The translations under genes were made by a program, and so were the position numbers. The notes under the pieces are model-generated. The model did no database searches and had not been told where the DNA came from. It saw only the letters and a list, made by a program, of their open reading frames with translations. Of a stretch of DNA of 14,955 bases, positions 1-6,500 are shown in pieces (positions within the stretch are counted from its first letter, which is position 1; every line of letters starts with the position of its first letter). The stretch covers positions 1 through 14,955 of the forward strand of contig CALAFO010000074.1 in NCBI GenBank assembly GCA_937892545.1, read 5' to 3'. The DNA comes from Scatosoma sp002474405 (GTDB taxonomy: Bacteria; Bacillota; Clostridia; Christensenellales; Borkfalkiaceae).

Positions 1-157
1 GGAACTCGTTGAGGCCGAGGTCGGTGATGCTGACCCCGCCGTCCATGTCCTCGAGGTCCGGTATCTCGTCCTGCATCTGGCGGAGCTGGCGTTCGCGGTA
101 TTCGAGGTCGCCCTTCTCGTCGGGGTTGATGTAGTCGTCGTCGCCGGTGGAGGCCAT
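1..157 (-). CDS. Partial open frame of unknown function, running off the left edge
   Basis: An uninterrupted minus-strand frame starts at a possible ATG (157-155) and reads off the left edge, giving at least 52 residues. The peptide is acidic and charged, with the segments GDDDYINPDEKGDLEYRERQ and GGVSITDLGLNEF. Its codons nearly all end in C or G (GAC, CTC, GAG), and the stretch is visibly richer in GC than the rest of the window. Codon use like this suggests a real gene from a different source rather than a shadow frame. The ATG may not be the true start, because the frame stays open past it into what is probably joined-on sequence. I do not recognise the family with confidence. The peptide faintly resembles a region of large helicases found in conjugative elements, but this is only memory-based. 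Confidence 0.45.
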   Translation of the reverse strand, partial: MASTGDDDYINPDEKGDLEYRERQLRQMQDEIPDLEDMDGGVSITDLGLNEF

Positions 158-1496
158 CACCGCGGCAGATGTGCTGATCATCGGCGGCGGCGGCGCGGGC
201 GCTTCGGCTGCGATCGAAGCGAAGCGCGCGGGCGCAAACGTGATGATGGTAACCAAGCTGCGTATCGGCGACGCGAACACCGCGATGGCGGAAGGCGGCA
301 TTCAGGCGGCGGACAGAGAGGGAGATTCCCCTGCGATTCACTATCTCGACGCGCTGGGCGGCGGACATTTCAAAAACAAGCAGGAGCTGCTTGAAAAACT
401 GGTAACGGAGGCGCCGGAAGCGATTTTGTGGCTGAATTCGCTGGGCGTGATGTTCGATAAAGATAAAAACGGCGACATGGTGGAAACGCACGGCGGCGGC
501 ACTTCCAGAAAGAGAATGCACGCCTGCCGCGATTATTCCGGCTCCGAAATCATGCGCGTTCTGCGCGACGAAGTGCTGAATCTCGGCATTCCCGTGGTTG
601 ATTTTACTTCCGCTATCGAGCTTATCAAAGATACCGACGGCAAAGCCGCGGGCGCGGTGCTGCAGAATATGGAAACGGGCGAGATTATGATTGCGCGCGC
701 GAAAACGGTGGTGCTTGCCACGGGCGGCGCGGGCAGACTGCATTATCAGGGTTTCCCCACGTCCAACCATTACGGCGCCACGGCGGACGGCTTGATTCTG
801 GCGTATCGTGCGGGCGCGAAGCTGCTTTACCCCGAAACGCTGCAATATCACCCCACGGGCGTTGCGGCGCCTACGCAGATTTACGGCGCGCTGGTAACGG
901 AAAAGGTGCGCTCTCTGGGCGCGCAGCTGGTGGGCAAAGACGGCACGGCGTTCGTGAATCCTCTGGAAACGCGCGACGTTACGGCTTCGGCGATTATCCG
1001 CGAATGCAAGGAACGCAAAAACGGCTTGCAGACCACGGACGGCGAGGGCGTATGGCTGGATACGCCGATGATCGATCTGATTCACGGCGAAGGCACGATT
1101 GAAAAACGCATTCCCGCCATGCTTCGTATGTTCGGAAAATACGGGCTGGATATCAGAAAACAGCCGATTCTCGTATACCCTACGCTGCATTATCAGAACG
1201 GCGGCGTGGATATTTCGGCAAACGCGGAAAGCGGCGTGAAGAATCTGTTTGTGGCGGGCGAAGCCGCGGGCGGTATTCACGGCACCAACCGTCTGATGGG
1301 CAATTCGCTTCTCGATATCATCGTGTTCGGCAGAACGGCGGGCAAGAACGCCGCGGCGCGCGCGAAAGAAACGAAAACCAAGAAATTAACGCTGTCGTTC
1401 GTCGACGAATTTGTAGCGGCGATGCAGAAAGCGGGTTGCGAATCGGAAGAAGTTTCGCCGAGATTGTTGCCCGATTACAGAAGAAAAGATATGTAA
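147..1496 (+). CDS. Fumarate reductase/succinate dehydrogenase-type flavoprotein, N-terminus missing
   Basis: This is an FAD-dependent flavoprotein of the fumarate reductase/succinate dehydrogenase family (FAD_binding_2). Numbering from the GTG at 147, it shows the dinucleotide-binding motif GGGGAGAS (13-20), the FAD-contact region HGGGTSRKRMHACRDYSG (115-132) and ATGGAG (191-196). It also has the active-site-type motifs HPTG (235-238), ETRD with Arg276, and HYQNGG with His348. The C-terminal flavin segment GEAAGGIHGTNRLMGNSLLD spans 371-390. The known family reaction is fumarate/succinate or related enoate redox, but the substrate here is unproven. Relatives that end in a similar LLPDY tail carry roughly 100 residues before the FAD motif. 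Here only 12 precede it, the GTG has no ribosome binding site, and an in-frame stop lies at 132. The frame before the FAD motif also runs into foreign-looking DNA. The gene is therefore truncated by the junction near 150, and the listed start is not the native one. No iron-sulfur or membrane-anchor subunit is adjacent. Confidence 0.85.
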   Translation: MEAITAADVLIIGGGGAGASAAIEAKRAGANVMMVTKLRIGDANTAMAEGGIQAADREGDSPAIHYLDALGGGHFKNKQELLEKLVTEAPEAILWLNSLGVMFDKDKNGDMVETHGGGTSRKRMHACRDYSGSEIMRVLRDEVLNLGIPVVDFTSAIELIKDTDGKAAGAVLQNMETGEIMIARAKTVVLATGGAGRLHYQGFPTSNHYGATADGLILAYRAGAKLLYPETLQYHPTGVAAPTQIYGALVTEKVRSLGAQLVGKDGTAFVNPLETRDVTASAIIRECKERKNGLQTTDGEGVWLDTPMIDLIHGEGTIEKRIPAMLRMFGKYGLDIRKQPILVYPTLHYQNGGVDISANAESGVKNLFVAGEAAGGIHGTNRLMGNSLLDIIVFGRTAGKNAAARAKETKTKKLTLSFVDEFVAAMQKAGCESEEVSPRLLPDYRRKDM

Positions 1497-1511
1497 AAAG
1501 AGGTATAAATC

Positions 1512-1835
1512 ATGGCAGAAATTTTTGAAATCGGAATGGTGCTTTGCTTCGGGGCTTCGTGGCCGTTCAACGTTATCCGCGCGTACAAGGCGCGCACGGC
1601 AAAAGGCACCAGCCTGTTGTTCACGCTGCTTATCGAAATCGGCTACATCAGCGCGATTATCGGCAAATTTATTTTGATTTCGCAGCAGGGCTCCGCGTAC
1701 TGGACGCCTTCCCGCGCGATTGCGTTTGTGTTCTACTGGATTAACCTTGTAATGGTTACGGCGGGCTTGATTATCTACTTCCGCAACAAGAAGCTGGACG
1801 CGAAAGCCGCAAAAGCAGAAGAAGCGAAAGCTTAA
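1512..1835 (+). CDS. SemiSWEET/PQ-loop-like small membrane protein
   Basis: This 107-residue protein has three predicted membrane segments (about 4-23, 33-55 and 68-90) and a lysine/alanine/glutamate-rich cytoplasmic tail (91-107). The first helix ends in SWPFNVIRAYKARTAKGTS, which matches the conserved Pro-Asn helix break and following loop of PQ-loop/SemiSWEET transporters. The size and three-helix layout also fit. Known SemiSWEETs work as dimers and carry sugars, but the substrate here is unknown. The gene starts 16 bases after the flavoprotein stop, with AGAGGT as the ribosome binding site. It is probably cotranscribed with the flavoprotein gene and ends just before a terminator. The family assignment rests on one motif and on topology. 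Confidence 0.65.
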   Translation: MAEIFEIGMVLCFGASWPFNVIRAYKARTAKGTSLLFTLLIEIGYISAIIGKFILISQQGSAYWTPSRAIAFVFYWINLVMVTAGLIIYFRNKKLDAKAAKAEEAKA

Positions 1836-1855
1836 AACGAAATAAAGCGTTTTTT

Positions 1856-1890
1856 AAAGCACCCCTTGCCCGGCAAGAGGTGCTTTTACG
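1856..1890 (+). terminator. Rho-independent terminator after the SemiSWEET-like gene
   Basis: The stem AAAGCACCCCTTG (1856-1868) pairs with CAAGAGGTGCTTT (1874-1886) across a five-base loop, with one internal mismatch, and is followed by a short T run. It lies 20 bases after the stop codon at 1835. The A run before the stem could also let it work in the other direction. Confidence 0.85.
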
Positions 1891-2037
1891 TTAATATACA
1901 GCACGCTCCGACGCGTTTTGCAAGCGAAACCGCGCTTCGCCTGCGTTACACGGTTCGCTGAAGGCGCAAAAAAATCGCCGTCAAGCAATTTTCTTCGTAA
2001 ATTCGTGATTTTTTATAAGTTAGCCGTGCCTAACCGA

Positions 2038-2066
2038 TTGAAATTTTTATCACGTTGTGTTATAAT
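2038..2066 (+). promoter_or_regulatory. Vegetative-sigma-type promoter of the seven-gene operon
   Basis: TTGAAA (2038-2043) and a perfect TATAAT (2061-2066) are separated by exactly 17 bases. Transcription would start near 2073, leaving a leader of about 65 bases before the ATG at 2139. This also rules out the upstream in-frame ATG at 2055 as the start. An inverted repeat, GTTAG-n6-CTAAC (2019-2034), ends three bases before the -35 box and could be a regulator site, but I cannot name the regulator. Confidence 0.85.
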
Positions 2067-2138
2067 ACAAACAGAGGAAGAGAAACGCGCCGCGTTCTTT
2101 TCGGAAAAGAGCAAAAAAATTGCGCTTCGGGTGAAAAT

Positions 2139-2840
2139 ATGAACAACAAAGATCTGAAATTCGACAGAAACTGCCACGTTTTGTATTCGAAAGCGTGCGA
2201 AAAAGAAATCAGGGCGAAAATCGCCCTGCATTACGCGCCCGAACGTCGGGAAGAGGTGTGGACGGCGGTGCAGCTGAAGTACGCGGAGTATCTGAACAAC
2301 TGGCGTACCGACCTCGGCGGCAAGAAAAATTTTCACAACGGCAAGGGCGGCACGTACGATTGCGTCGCCGTCATGACGTATTACGCCGTGTGCAAAGAGG
2401 CAACGAACTTCCGCGAGATAGAGGAAATGGAAGAAAATCTGGTTCTGCCGGCGTTCCGCAAGCTGAAATTCGTAAACTGCAACAAGCCGTTCTGGAAGAA
2501 GCTGATGTATAAGGCGTTTTCTTCGGCGAAAAAGAAATGCGACGTCTGGCACGATTACGAAATGAACGTTTCGCCGTACGAAAAGGATAAGCCCATTTAT
2601 TACGAATTTACGGCATGTCCCGCGGCGCAGTTCGCAAAGCAGTTTTCTTTAACGGAGATTATGCCCGCGCTTTGCAACGTGGATTACAAGTCGATGGAGA
2701 TGATTCGCGCGAAGCTGGTAAGAAAGGGCACGTGCGTCGACGGGGAAAGGTGCGATTATACGATTTGCGGCGATAAAGACGAATATTGTAAAGCGCACCC
2801 CGAATACACCGACGAAAAAGGATTCAGGAGGAATAAATAA
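2139..2840 (+). CDS. ATC-hydrolase-like protein A (L-2-amino-thiazoline-4-carboxylate hydrolase family)
   Basis: This protein of 233 residues resembles the ATC hydrolase family. The characterised member opens the ring of 2-aminothiazoline-4-carboxylate on the way to cysteine, but most gut Firmicute members have unknown substrates. The family-like part is the C-terminal half: a Cys at 160, LTEIMPALCNVDY (171-183), then a cysteine-rich end with Cys199, Cys205 and Cys210. The N-terminal half (1-110) is helical and charged, without a motif I can name. No signal peptide or membrane segment is visible. The ATG at 2139 is chosen because it lies downstream of the inferred transcription start, although its ribosome binding site (GGGTG) is weak. 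It is the first gene of the operon and overlaps the next start by one base (TAATG). It has a paralogue five genes downstream, at 5871. Confidence 0.65.
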   Translation: MNNKDLKFDRNCHVLYSKACEKEIRAKIALHYAPERREEVWTAVQLKYAEYLNNWRTDLGGKKNFHNGKGGTYDCVAVMTYYAVCKEATNFREIEEMEENLVLPAFRKLKFVNCNKPFWKKLMYKAFSSAKKKCDVWHDYEMNVSPYEKDKPIYYEFTACPAAQFAKQFSLTEIMPALCNVDYKSMEMIRAKLVRKGTCVDGERCDYTICGDKDEYCKAHPEYTDEKGFRRNK

Positions 2841-3328
2841 TGCTTTGGGCTGTGTTGGAAGGGCTGGGACTCGGCGTTCTGCTGATATTGTACTGTCTGA
2901 TCGGCATAAAAGACGGCGCCGTGGGAATGGTGCATCTGTACGATAAAAAAGTGCAGAAGCGGTGCGTGGAGCTGGGGCTGACCACGCCGGAAAAAATAAA
3001 AAAACGCGCGAAGTCGTTCAAGGCGGTCGGCATGCTTTGCTATGTAGCGTACGCGCTTGTGTTCGTGTACGCGGTAAACGGAGCGCGCGGTTTTGCGCAG
3101 GGCTTCCTGCAGATTCTGATTCTGCTTTTCGTATGCAACGTGATAGACAGAATCCTTGTGGACGAATTGTGGGTTTGCCATACAAAAGCGTGGGTGATTC
3201 CCGGCACGGAAGATCTGATGCCGTACATCCGCAAAAAAGATAAAATCAGGAAATGGATTTTCGGCACTGCGGGCATCGCCGTGATTTCCGCCGTCCTTGC
3301 CGGGGTGGCGGCGTTGGTACTGAAGTAG
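2840..3328 (+). CDS. Four-helix membrane protein of unknown function
   Basis: This 162-residue protein has four predicted membrane segments (about 3-23, 62-80, 86-105 and 138-161). Charged loops connect them: 33-61 is rich in lysine and arginine, and 106-137 contains VCHTKAWVIPGTEDLMPYI. I do not recognise the family. Translation starts one base inside the upstream stop, with a consensus AGGAGG eight bases before the ATG, so it is translationally coupled to the ATC-hydrolase-like gene. As the only membrane protein of the operon, it might move or anchor the pathway's substrate, but that is a guess from context. Confidence 0.75.
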   Translation: MLWAVLEGLGLGVLLILYCLIGIKDGAVGMVHLYDKKVQKRCVELGLTTPEKIKKRAKSFKAVGMLCYVAYALVFVYAVNGARGFAQGFLQILILLFVCNVIDRILVDELWVCHTKAWVIPGTEDLMPYIRKKDKIRKWIFGTAGIAVISAVLAGVAALVLK

Positions 3329-3339
3329 GAGGTAAAACC

Positions 3340-4093
3340 ATGCTGTTTGAAACCATGGGCGATAAGACGCGCCCCGCCGTGTTGTTTTTTACGCGATGGG
3401 CGTTACGGGCAGCAGCGAGCGCGTTGCAGAATACCTGAAAGACGAATATTTTTGTATCATGCCCACTTCTTCCGTGTATTGCGAAGGGCAGAAATACGTT
3501 TCGAAAGCGGATGAAATCAATCAGACGGAGGCTTTTTTAAAGAGAAACGGCGTGCAAGAAATCGCGCTTCTTGCGGCGTCATTGCCGTATCTTTTCTGGC
3601 GCAAACGAAACTGCCCGTAAAGCACGTGTATTTCGACGGCGGACAGTTTGCGAAAATCAGAAAGGTGCTGCGCCGGATCATGACGCCGTTTCTGTATTTC
3701 GCCATCAGAAATATTTATAAATCGGGCGGAAAAAATCTTGGCAAAGTCATGTGGTGCGACGACGAATCCATACGCGGCTATTTCGTTGCGGCGGGCAAAG
3801 CGTTGCGGTATAAAAATCTGCGGCGCCAGCTTTCCGACAGTCTGGAAAACAAGCCGTTTCCGCCCCTTGACGAAGAAACGCAAAGGCATACGTTTTTCGC
3901 GTTCGGAAGCGCGGAGGAGCATTTTAAATACCGTGCGGACGTAATGAAAACGTACCCGTACGCGCATTATCCCGTGTTCGACGGATATAACCACATGCAG
4001 TATCAGATACGCAGCCCCGAAGGCTTTGCGGACATGCTGAAGAACATCATCGAAAAAAACGAAATGCCGCAATTACCGTTTGTAAAGGAGTAA
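3340..4093 (+). pseudogene. Alpha/beta hydrolase, broken by two frame disruptions
   Basis: A hydrolase-like protein is spread over three frames. Frame 1 (from ATG 3340, with GGAGG seven bases upstream) reads MLFETMGDKTRPAVLFF. Restoring one base after the T run at 3385-3390 continues it as HAMGVTGSSERVAEYLKDEY in the frame open from 3396. That frame stops at 3620. The protein resumes in a third frame from about 3581 with IAVSFLAQTKLPVKH, then YFDGGQFAK, and runs to 4093. At the second break, near 3579-3581, the strand ending IALLAAS joins directly to the helix IAVSFL. The nucleophile elbow (a Ser-x-Gly-type turn) expected there is gone, so the lesion is more than a single lost base. A late His in DGYNHMQYQ could be the catalytic histidine. 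Flanking genes are spaced as in an intact operon (11 and 5 bases). This is either a decaying gene or an assembly with two errors; the missing elbow favours decay. Confidence 0.8.
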
Positions 4094-4098
4094 AAACC

Positions 4099-4935
4099 AT
4101 GAAATATCATATCGAAAAAAACACCGTGCAGGAAACGCTTGTAATTCCGCTTTACGGAAGAAAGGTTTGTTCGGAAATTTTCGGCGATTTGTACAGAGAC
4201 GATACCGCCGCAAAGCTGATGGAAAACATCGATTACGATTTTTCGTTGCTGGAAAAACAGGCGAAAAAAACGATGTACCGCTTTGGCTTTCTGGAAGTGG
4301 CGATGCGCCAGAACGATCTGGCGTGGGAAGTGAAAGATTATCTGAAAACGCACCCGAAAGCGGCGGTGGTAAACCTCGGCTGCGGGCTGGACGATACGGG
4401 CAGAAAATGCGATAACGGCGAATGCCGCATATACAACCTCGATTTCAAAAACGTAATCGACGTGCGCAACGAGCTGTTGCCCGCGGGCGAACGCGAAGAA
4501 AACGTTGCCTGCGATCTGAACGATACGTCGTGGTTTACAAAAATCGACGCAAGCGGCGGCGCGGTGTTTTTCGCTTCCGGCGTGTTCTATTATTTCCTCA
4601 CGGAGCAGGTGAAAGAGCTCGCCCGTAAAATGGCGCAGGCGTTTCCCGACGGCAAACTGGTGTTTGACGCGGCGAATAAAAAAGCGGGAAAACTGCTTCG
4701 GAAAACCTGGCTGAAAGTGGCGAAAATCAAAGACGTCGGCGCGTATTTCGCCGTTTCGAACGCGAAAAAAGAACTGTCGCCGTGGAGCGATAAACTTATC
4801 GTTTCCAGCCGCGGCTATATGCTTGGGTATCACAATCTGAAATCGCCGTCGGTAAGCGGATTTTTCAGATTTCTCGCGAAAGCGGGCGATAAATTTATGA
4901 AAATGCAGATTGTACGGCTTGATTTCAAAAAATAA
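4099..4935 (+). CDS. SAM-dependent methyltransferase, leucine carboxyl methyltransferase-like
   Basis: This 278-residue enzyme is of the LCM/PPM1-like class of SAM-dependent methyltransferases. The SAM-binding motif VVNLGCGLDDTGRKC spans 90-104. The acidic second strand follows as IYNLDFKNVIDVRNELLP (111-128), then NVACDLNDTSWF (135-146). These match the pattern of bacterial LCM-type proteins, which methylate carboxyl or hydroxyl groups of small molecules. The acceptor here is unknown. A carboxyl methyltransferase would fit an operon that otherwise encodes hydrolases. The protein has no signal peptide and is cytoplasmic. AAGGAG lies eight bases before the ATG, and the start is only five bases after the stop of the broken hydrolase gene. 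Confidence 0.8.
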   Translation: MKYHIEKNTVQETLVIPLYGRKVCSEIFGDLYRDDTAAKLMENIDYDFSLLEKQAKKTMYRFGFLEVAMRQNDLAWEVKDYLKTHPKAAVVNLGCGLDDTGRKCDNGECRIYNLDFKNVIDVRNELLPAGEREENVACDLNDTSWFTKIDASGGAVFFASGVFYYFLTEQVKELARKMAQAFPDGKLVFDAANKKAGKLLRKTWLKVAKIKDVGAYFAVSNAKKELSPWSDKLIVSSRGYMLGYHNLKSPSVSGFFRFLAKAGDKFMKMQIVRLDFKK

Positions 4936-4944
4936 GGAGAAAGG

Positions 4945-5874
4945 ATGAAACATATTCATTTTGACGCGGAAACTTCCGGATTTTACGGCGCATACTGGAA
5001 AAACAAACAACAGGTAAACCGCGCGATTATCGCCATGCTCGGCGACGATCCCGAAGATTATATGGCGAAATCGTGCGTGAAATGGCTGCTGAAAAAGGGC
5101 GTGAACGTGCTTACGATGTCGCCGGGAAAAAAGAATTACAGCCACCACAATTACCCGCTGGAACGCATCGAAAGCGCGATAAAATGGCTGCGTGAACATG
5201 GAAACGAAAAAATCGCCATTGCCGGCGCTTCCACCACGGGCACGCTGGCGCTTACCGCCGCCTCGTATTTTCCGCAAATCACGCTAACGATTGCCATGAC
5301 GCCCAGCGATTTTATCTGGCAGGGCTTCGCGCAGGGCAAAAAGGACGGCTGCGGCGAATGGCCGATCGAAGGCGAATCGCTGTTTACCTATCGCGGCGCC
5401 CCGTTGCCGTATATGCCGTTTTGCTACAAGCATCCGCAGTACTGGCAGGTGATGAAAGAGGAAGCGAAAAGTACGGGCAATATGACGGCTTCGCGTAAAA
5501 TTTTCGACGATTCCGAAGCCGCTCATCCGATTACCGAAGCCGAATTCATCAAAGTGGAAAACATCAAAGGCATGCTGCTGATGATCGGCGCGGAGGACGA
5601 CAGCCTCTGGAACGCGGCGAAATACGTAAGACGCGCGGAAAACAGACTGAAAGAAAAGCCGCACGAATGCAGCGTGGAAGCGGCGGTATATCGCCACGGC
5701 ACGCATTTCGTGTTTCCGGAAAGTCTGCTGAAAACGATTTTCCCCGTCGGCGCGGGGCTGCTTTTGAAGCTGATGTTCAGGGCGGCGAAAGAATACCCGA
5801 AAGAATGCCGGCAGACGAGAAAAGACATAGAACGCAGAATGCTGAACGCCATCGAGGAGTGGAAAAACAAATGA
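4945..5874 (+). CDS. Acyl-CoA thioesterase/BAAT-like alpha/beta hydrolase
   Basis: This 309-residue alpha/beta hydrolase resembles the C-terminal catalytic domain of acyl-CoA thioesterases and bile acid-CoA:amino acid N-acyltransferases (BAAT_C). The nucleophile elbow is GASTTG with Ser96, following the strand KIAIA. The likely acid is Asp218 or Asp219 in IGAEDDSLW, and the likely base is His254 in YRHGTHFVF. Mammalian BAAT uses Cys as nucleophile, whereas serine here fits thioester or ester hydrolysis better. The usual N-terminal Ig-like domain of the family is absent or much reduced (about 85 residues precede the elbow strand). The substrate is unknown. AAGGAG and AAGG sit just upstream of the ATG. 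The stop overlaps the next start as ATGA (5871-5874), so the two genes are translationally coupled. Confidence 0.75.
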   Translation: MKHIHFDAETSGFYGAYWKNKQQVNRAIIAMLGDDPEDYMAKSCVKWLLKKGVNVLTMSPGKKNYSHHNYPLERIESAIKWLREHGNEKIAIAGASTTGTLALTAASYFPQITLTIAMTPSDFIWQGFAQGKKDGCGEWPIEGESLFTYRGAPLPYMPFCYKHPQYWQVMKEEAKSTGNMTASRKIFDDSEAAHPITEAEFIKVENIKGMLLMIGAEDDSLWNAAKYVRRAENRLKEKPHECSVEAAVYRHGTHFVFPESLLKTIFPVGAGLLLKLMFRAAKEYPKECRQTRKDIERRMLNAIEEWKNK

Positions 5875-6491
5875 AATACGGCTTTTTGCAGAAGTTCATG
5901 TGGGCGGGTTATCGGGGCACGTTCAAAAAATATCTTACTGAAACGCTGAAAGAGGAGCAGCCGCAAGCCGTGATGAAAGCGGCGCATAAAAAATACAAAG
6001 AAATTCTGGCGGGCGTAACGGAATTCGATAAAGGCGACCGGTTTTTAATCAATATTCTCAGCTGCGCGATGCTTTCTTCCGTGCTGCTTTCGGTAAAAAA
6101 CAAATATTCCGTAGAGGACGTGCGCGCCTACTACAAAAACGCGATGTGCGAAAACTTTTTAACGAAAAAGGCTTCGAAACGCGGCAAGGCGTATACGGTA
6201 AAGGGCAGAGAAAAACTTAAATTGCAGGCAAAACAAAGCGAAAGCAATCAAAATCCGTATTCCTGGAAATTTTCCGTGGAGGACGGTCCCACCCTCAATC
6301 GGTACACGGCGTACTTTTATACCTGCGGCATCTGCCGCCTGATGACGGAACTGAACTTGCGGGAATACATCCCCGCCATGTGTACGCTCGATTACGATAT
6401 GGCGGAGCTCGGCAACAGCGATTTCACGCGCGAATACACGCTGGCAAGCGGCGGAAAGTACTGCGACTGCCATTATAATCACAGAGGATAA
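5871..6491 (+). CDS. ATC-hydrolase-like protein B (L-2-amino-thiazoline-4-carboxylate hydrolase family)
   Basis: This 206-residue protein is a second member of the ATC hydrolase-like family in the operon. It shares with protein A (2139-2840) the pattern of Cys, then L-x-E-x-x-P-A-x-C-x-x-D-Y: here Cys152, LREYIPAMCTLDYDMAE (163-179). It ends in TLASGGKYCDCHY (190-202), a Cys-x-Cys-His close typical of the shorter members. The N-terminal half is helical and lysine-rich (30-120). Length and ending look more like the standard family than protein A does. The ATG at 5871 is chosen because it overlaps the upstream stop as ATGA and has GAGGAG about 11 bases before it; the longer open frame upstream is a shadow of the thioesterase gene. 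Whether it hydrolyses a thiazoline is unknown. Confidence 0.7.
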   Translation: MKYGFLQKFMWAGYRGTFKKYLTETLKEEQPQAVMKAAHKKYKEILAGVTEFDKGDRFLINILSCAMLSSVLLSVKNKYSVEDVRAYYKNAMCENFLTKKASKRGKAYTVKGREKLKLQAKQSESNQNPYSWKFSVEDGPTLNRYTAYFYTCGICRLMTELNLREYIPAMCTLDYDMAELGNSDFTREYTLASGGKYCDCHYNHRG

Positions 6492-6500
6492 GGAAAAATC

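Larger units (their letters stand above)
1836..2138. other. Intergenic region of about 300 bases: terminator, imperfect inverted repeat, promoter
   Basis: Besides the terminator (1856-1890) and the promoter (2038-2066), this region holds an imperfect inverted repeat: AGCGAAACCG (1923-1932) against CGGTTCGCT (1951-1959), with one bulged base. A second inverted repeat, GTTAG and CTAAC separated by six bases (2019-2034), abuts the promoter. Short frames pass through but have no ribosome binding site and no recognisable product, so I call no gene here. Confidence 0.6.

Noticed and set aside
1918..2142. Short plus-strand frame of 74 codons in the intergenic gap
   Set aside because: It runs across the promoter at 2038-2066, has no ribosome binding site, and its product shows no motif.
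3385..3390. Run of six T as a phase-variation switch for the broken hydrolase
   Set aside because: The run is short, and a second, larger lesion downstream would keep the gene broken whichever length the run had.
4003..5277. Minus-strand open frame of 424 codons
   Set aside because: It is antisense to the methyltransferase and thioesterase-like genes, both of which have motifs and ribosome binding sites. Its product is a low-complexity mix of Phe, Arg and His typical of a shadow frame.
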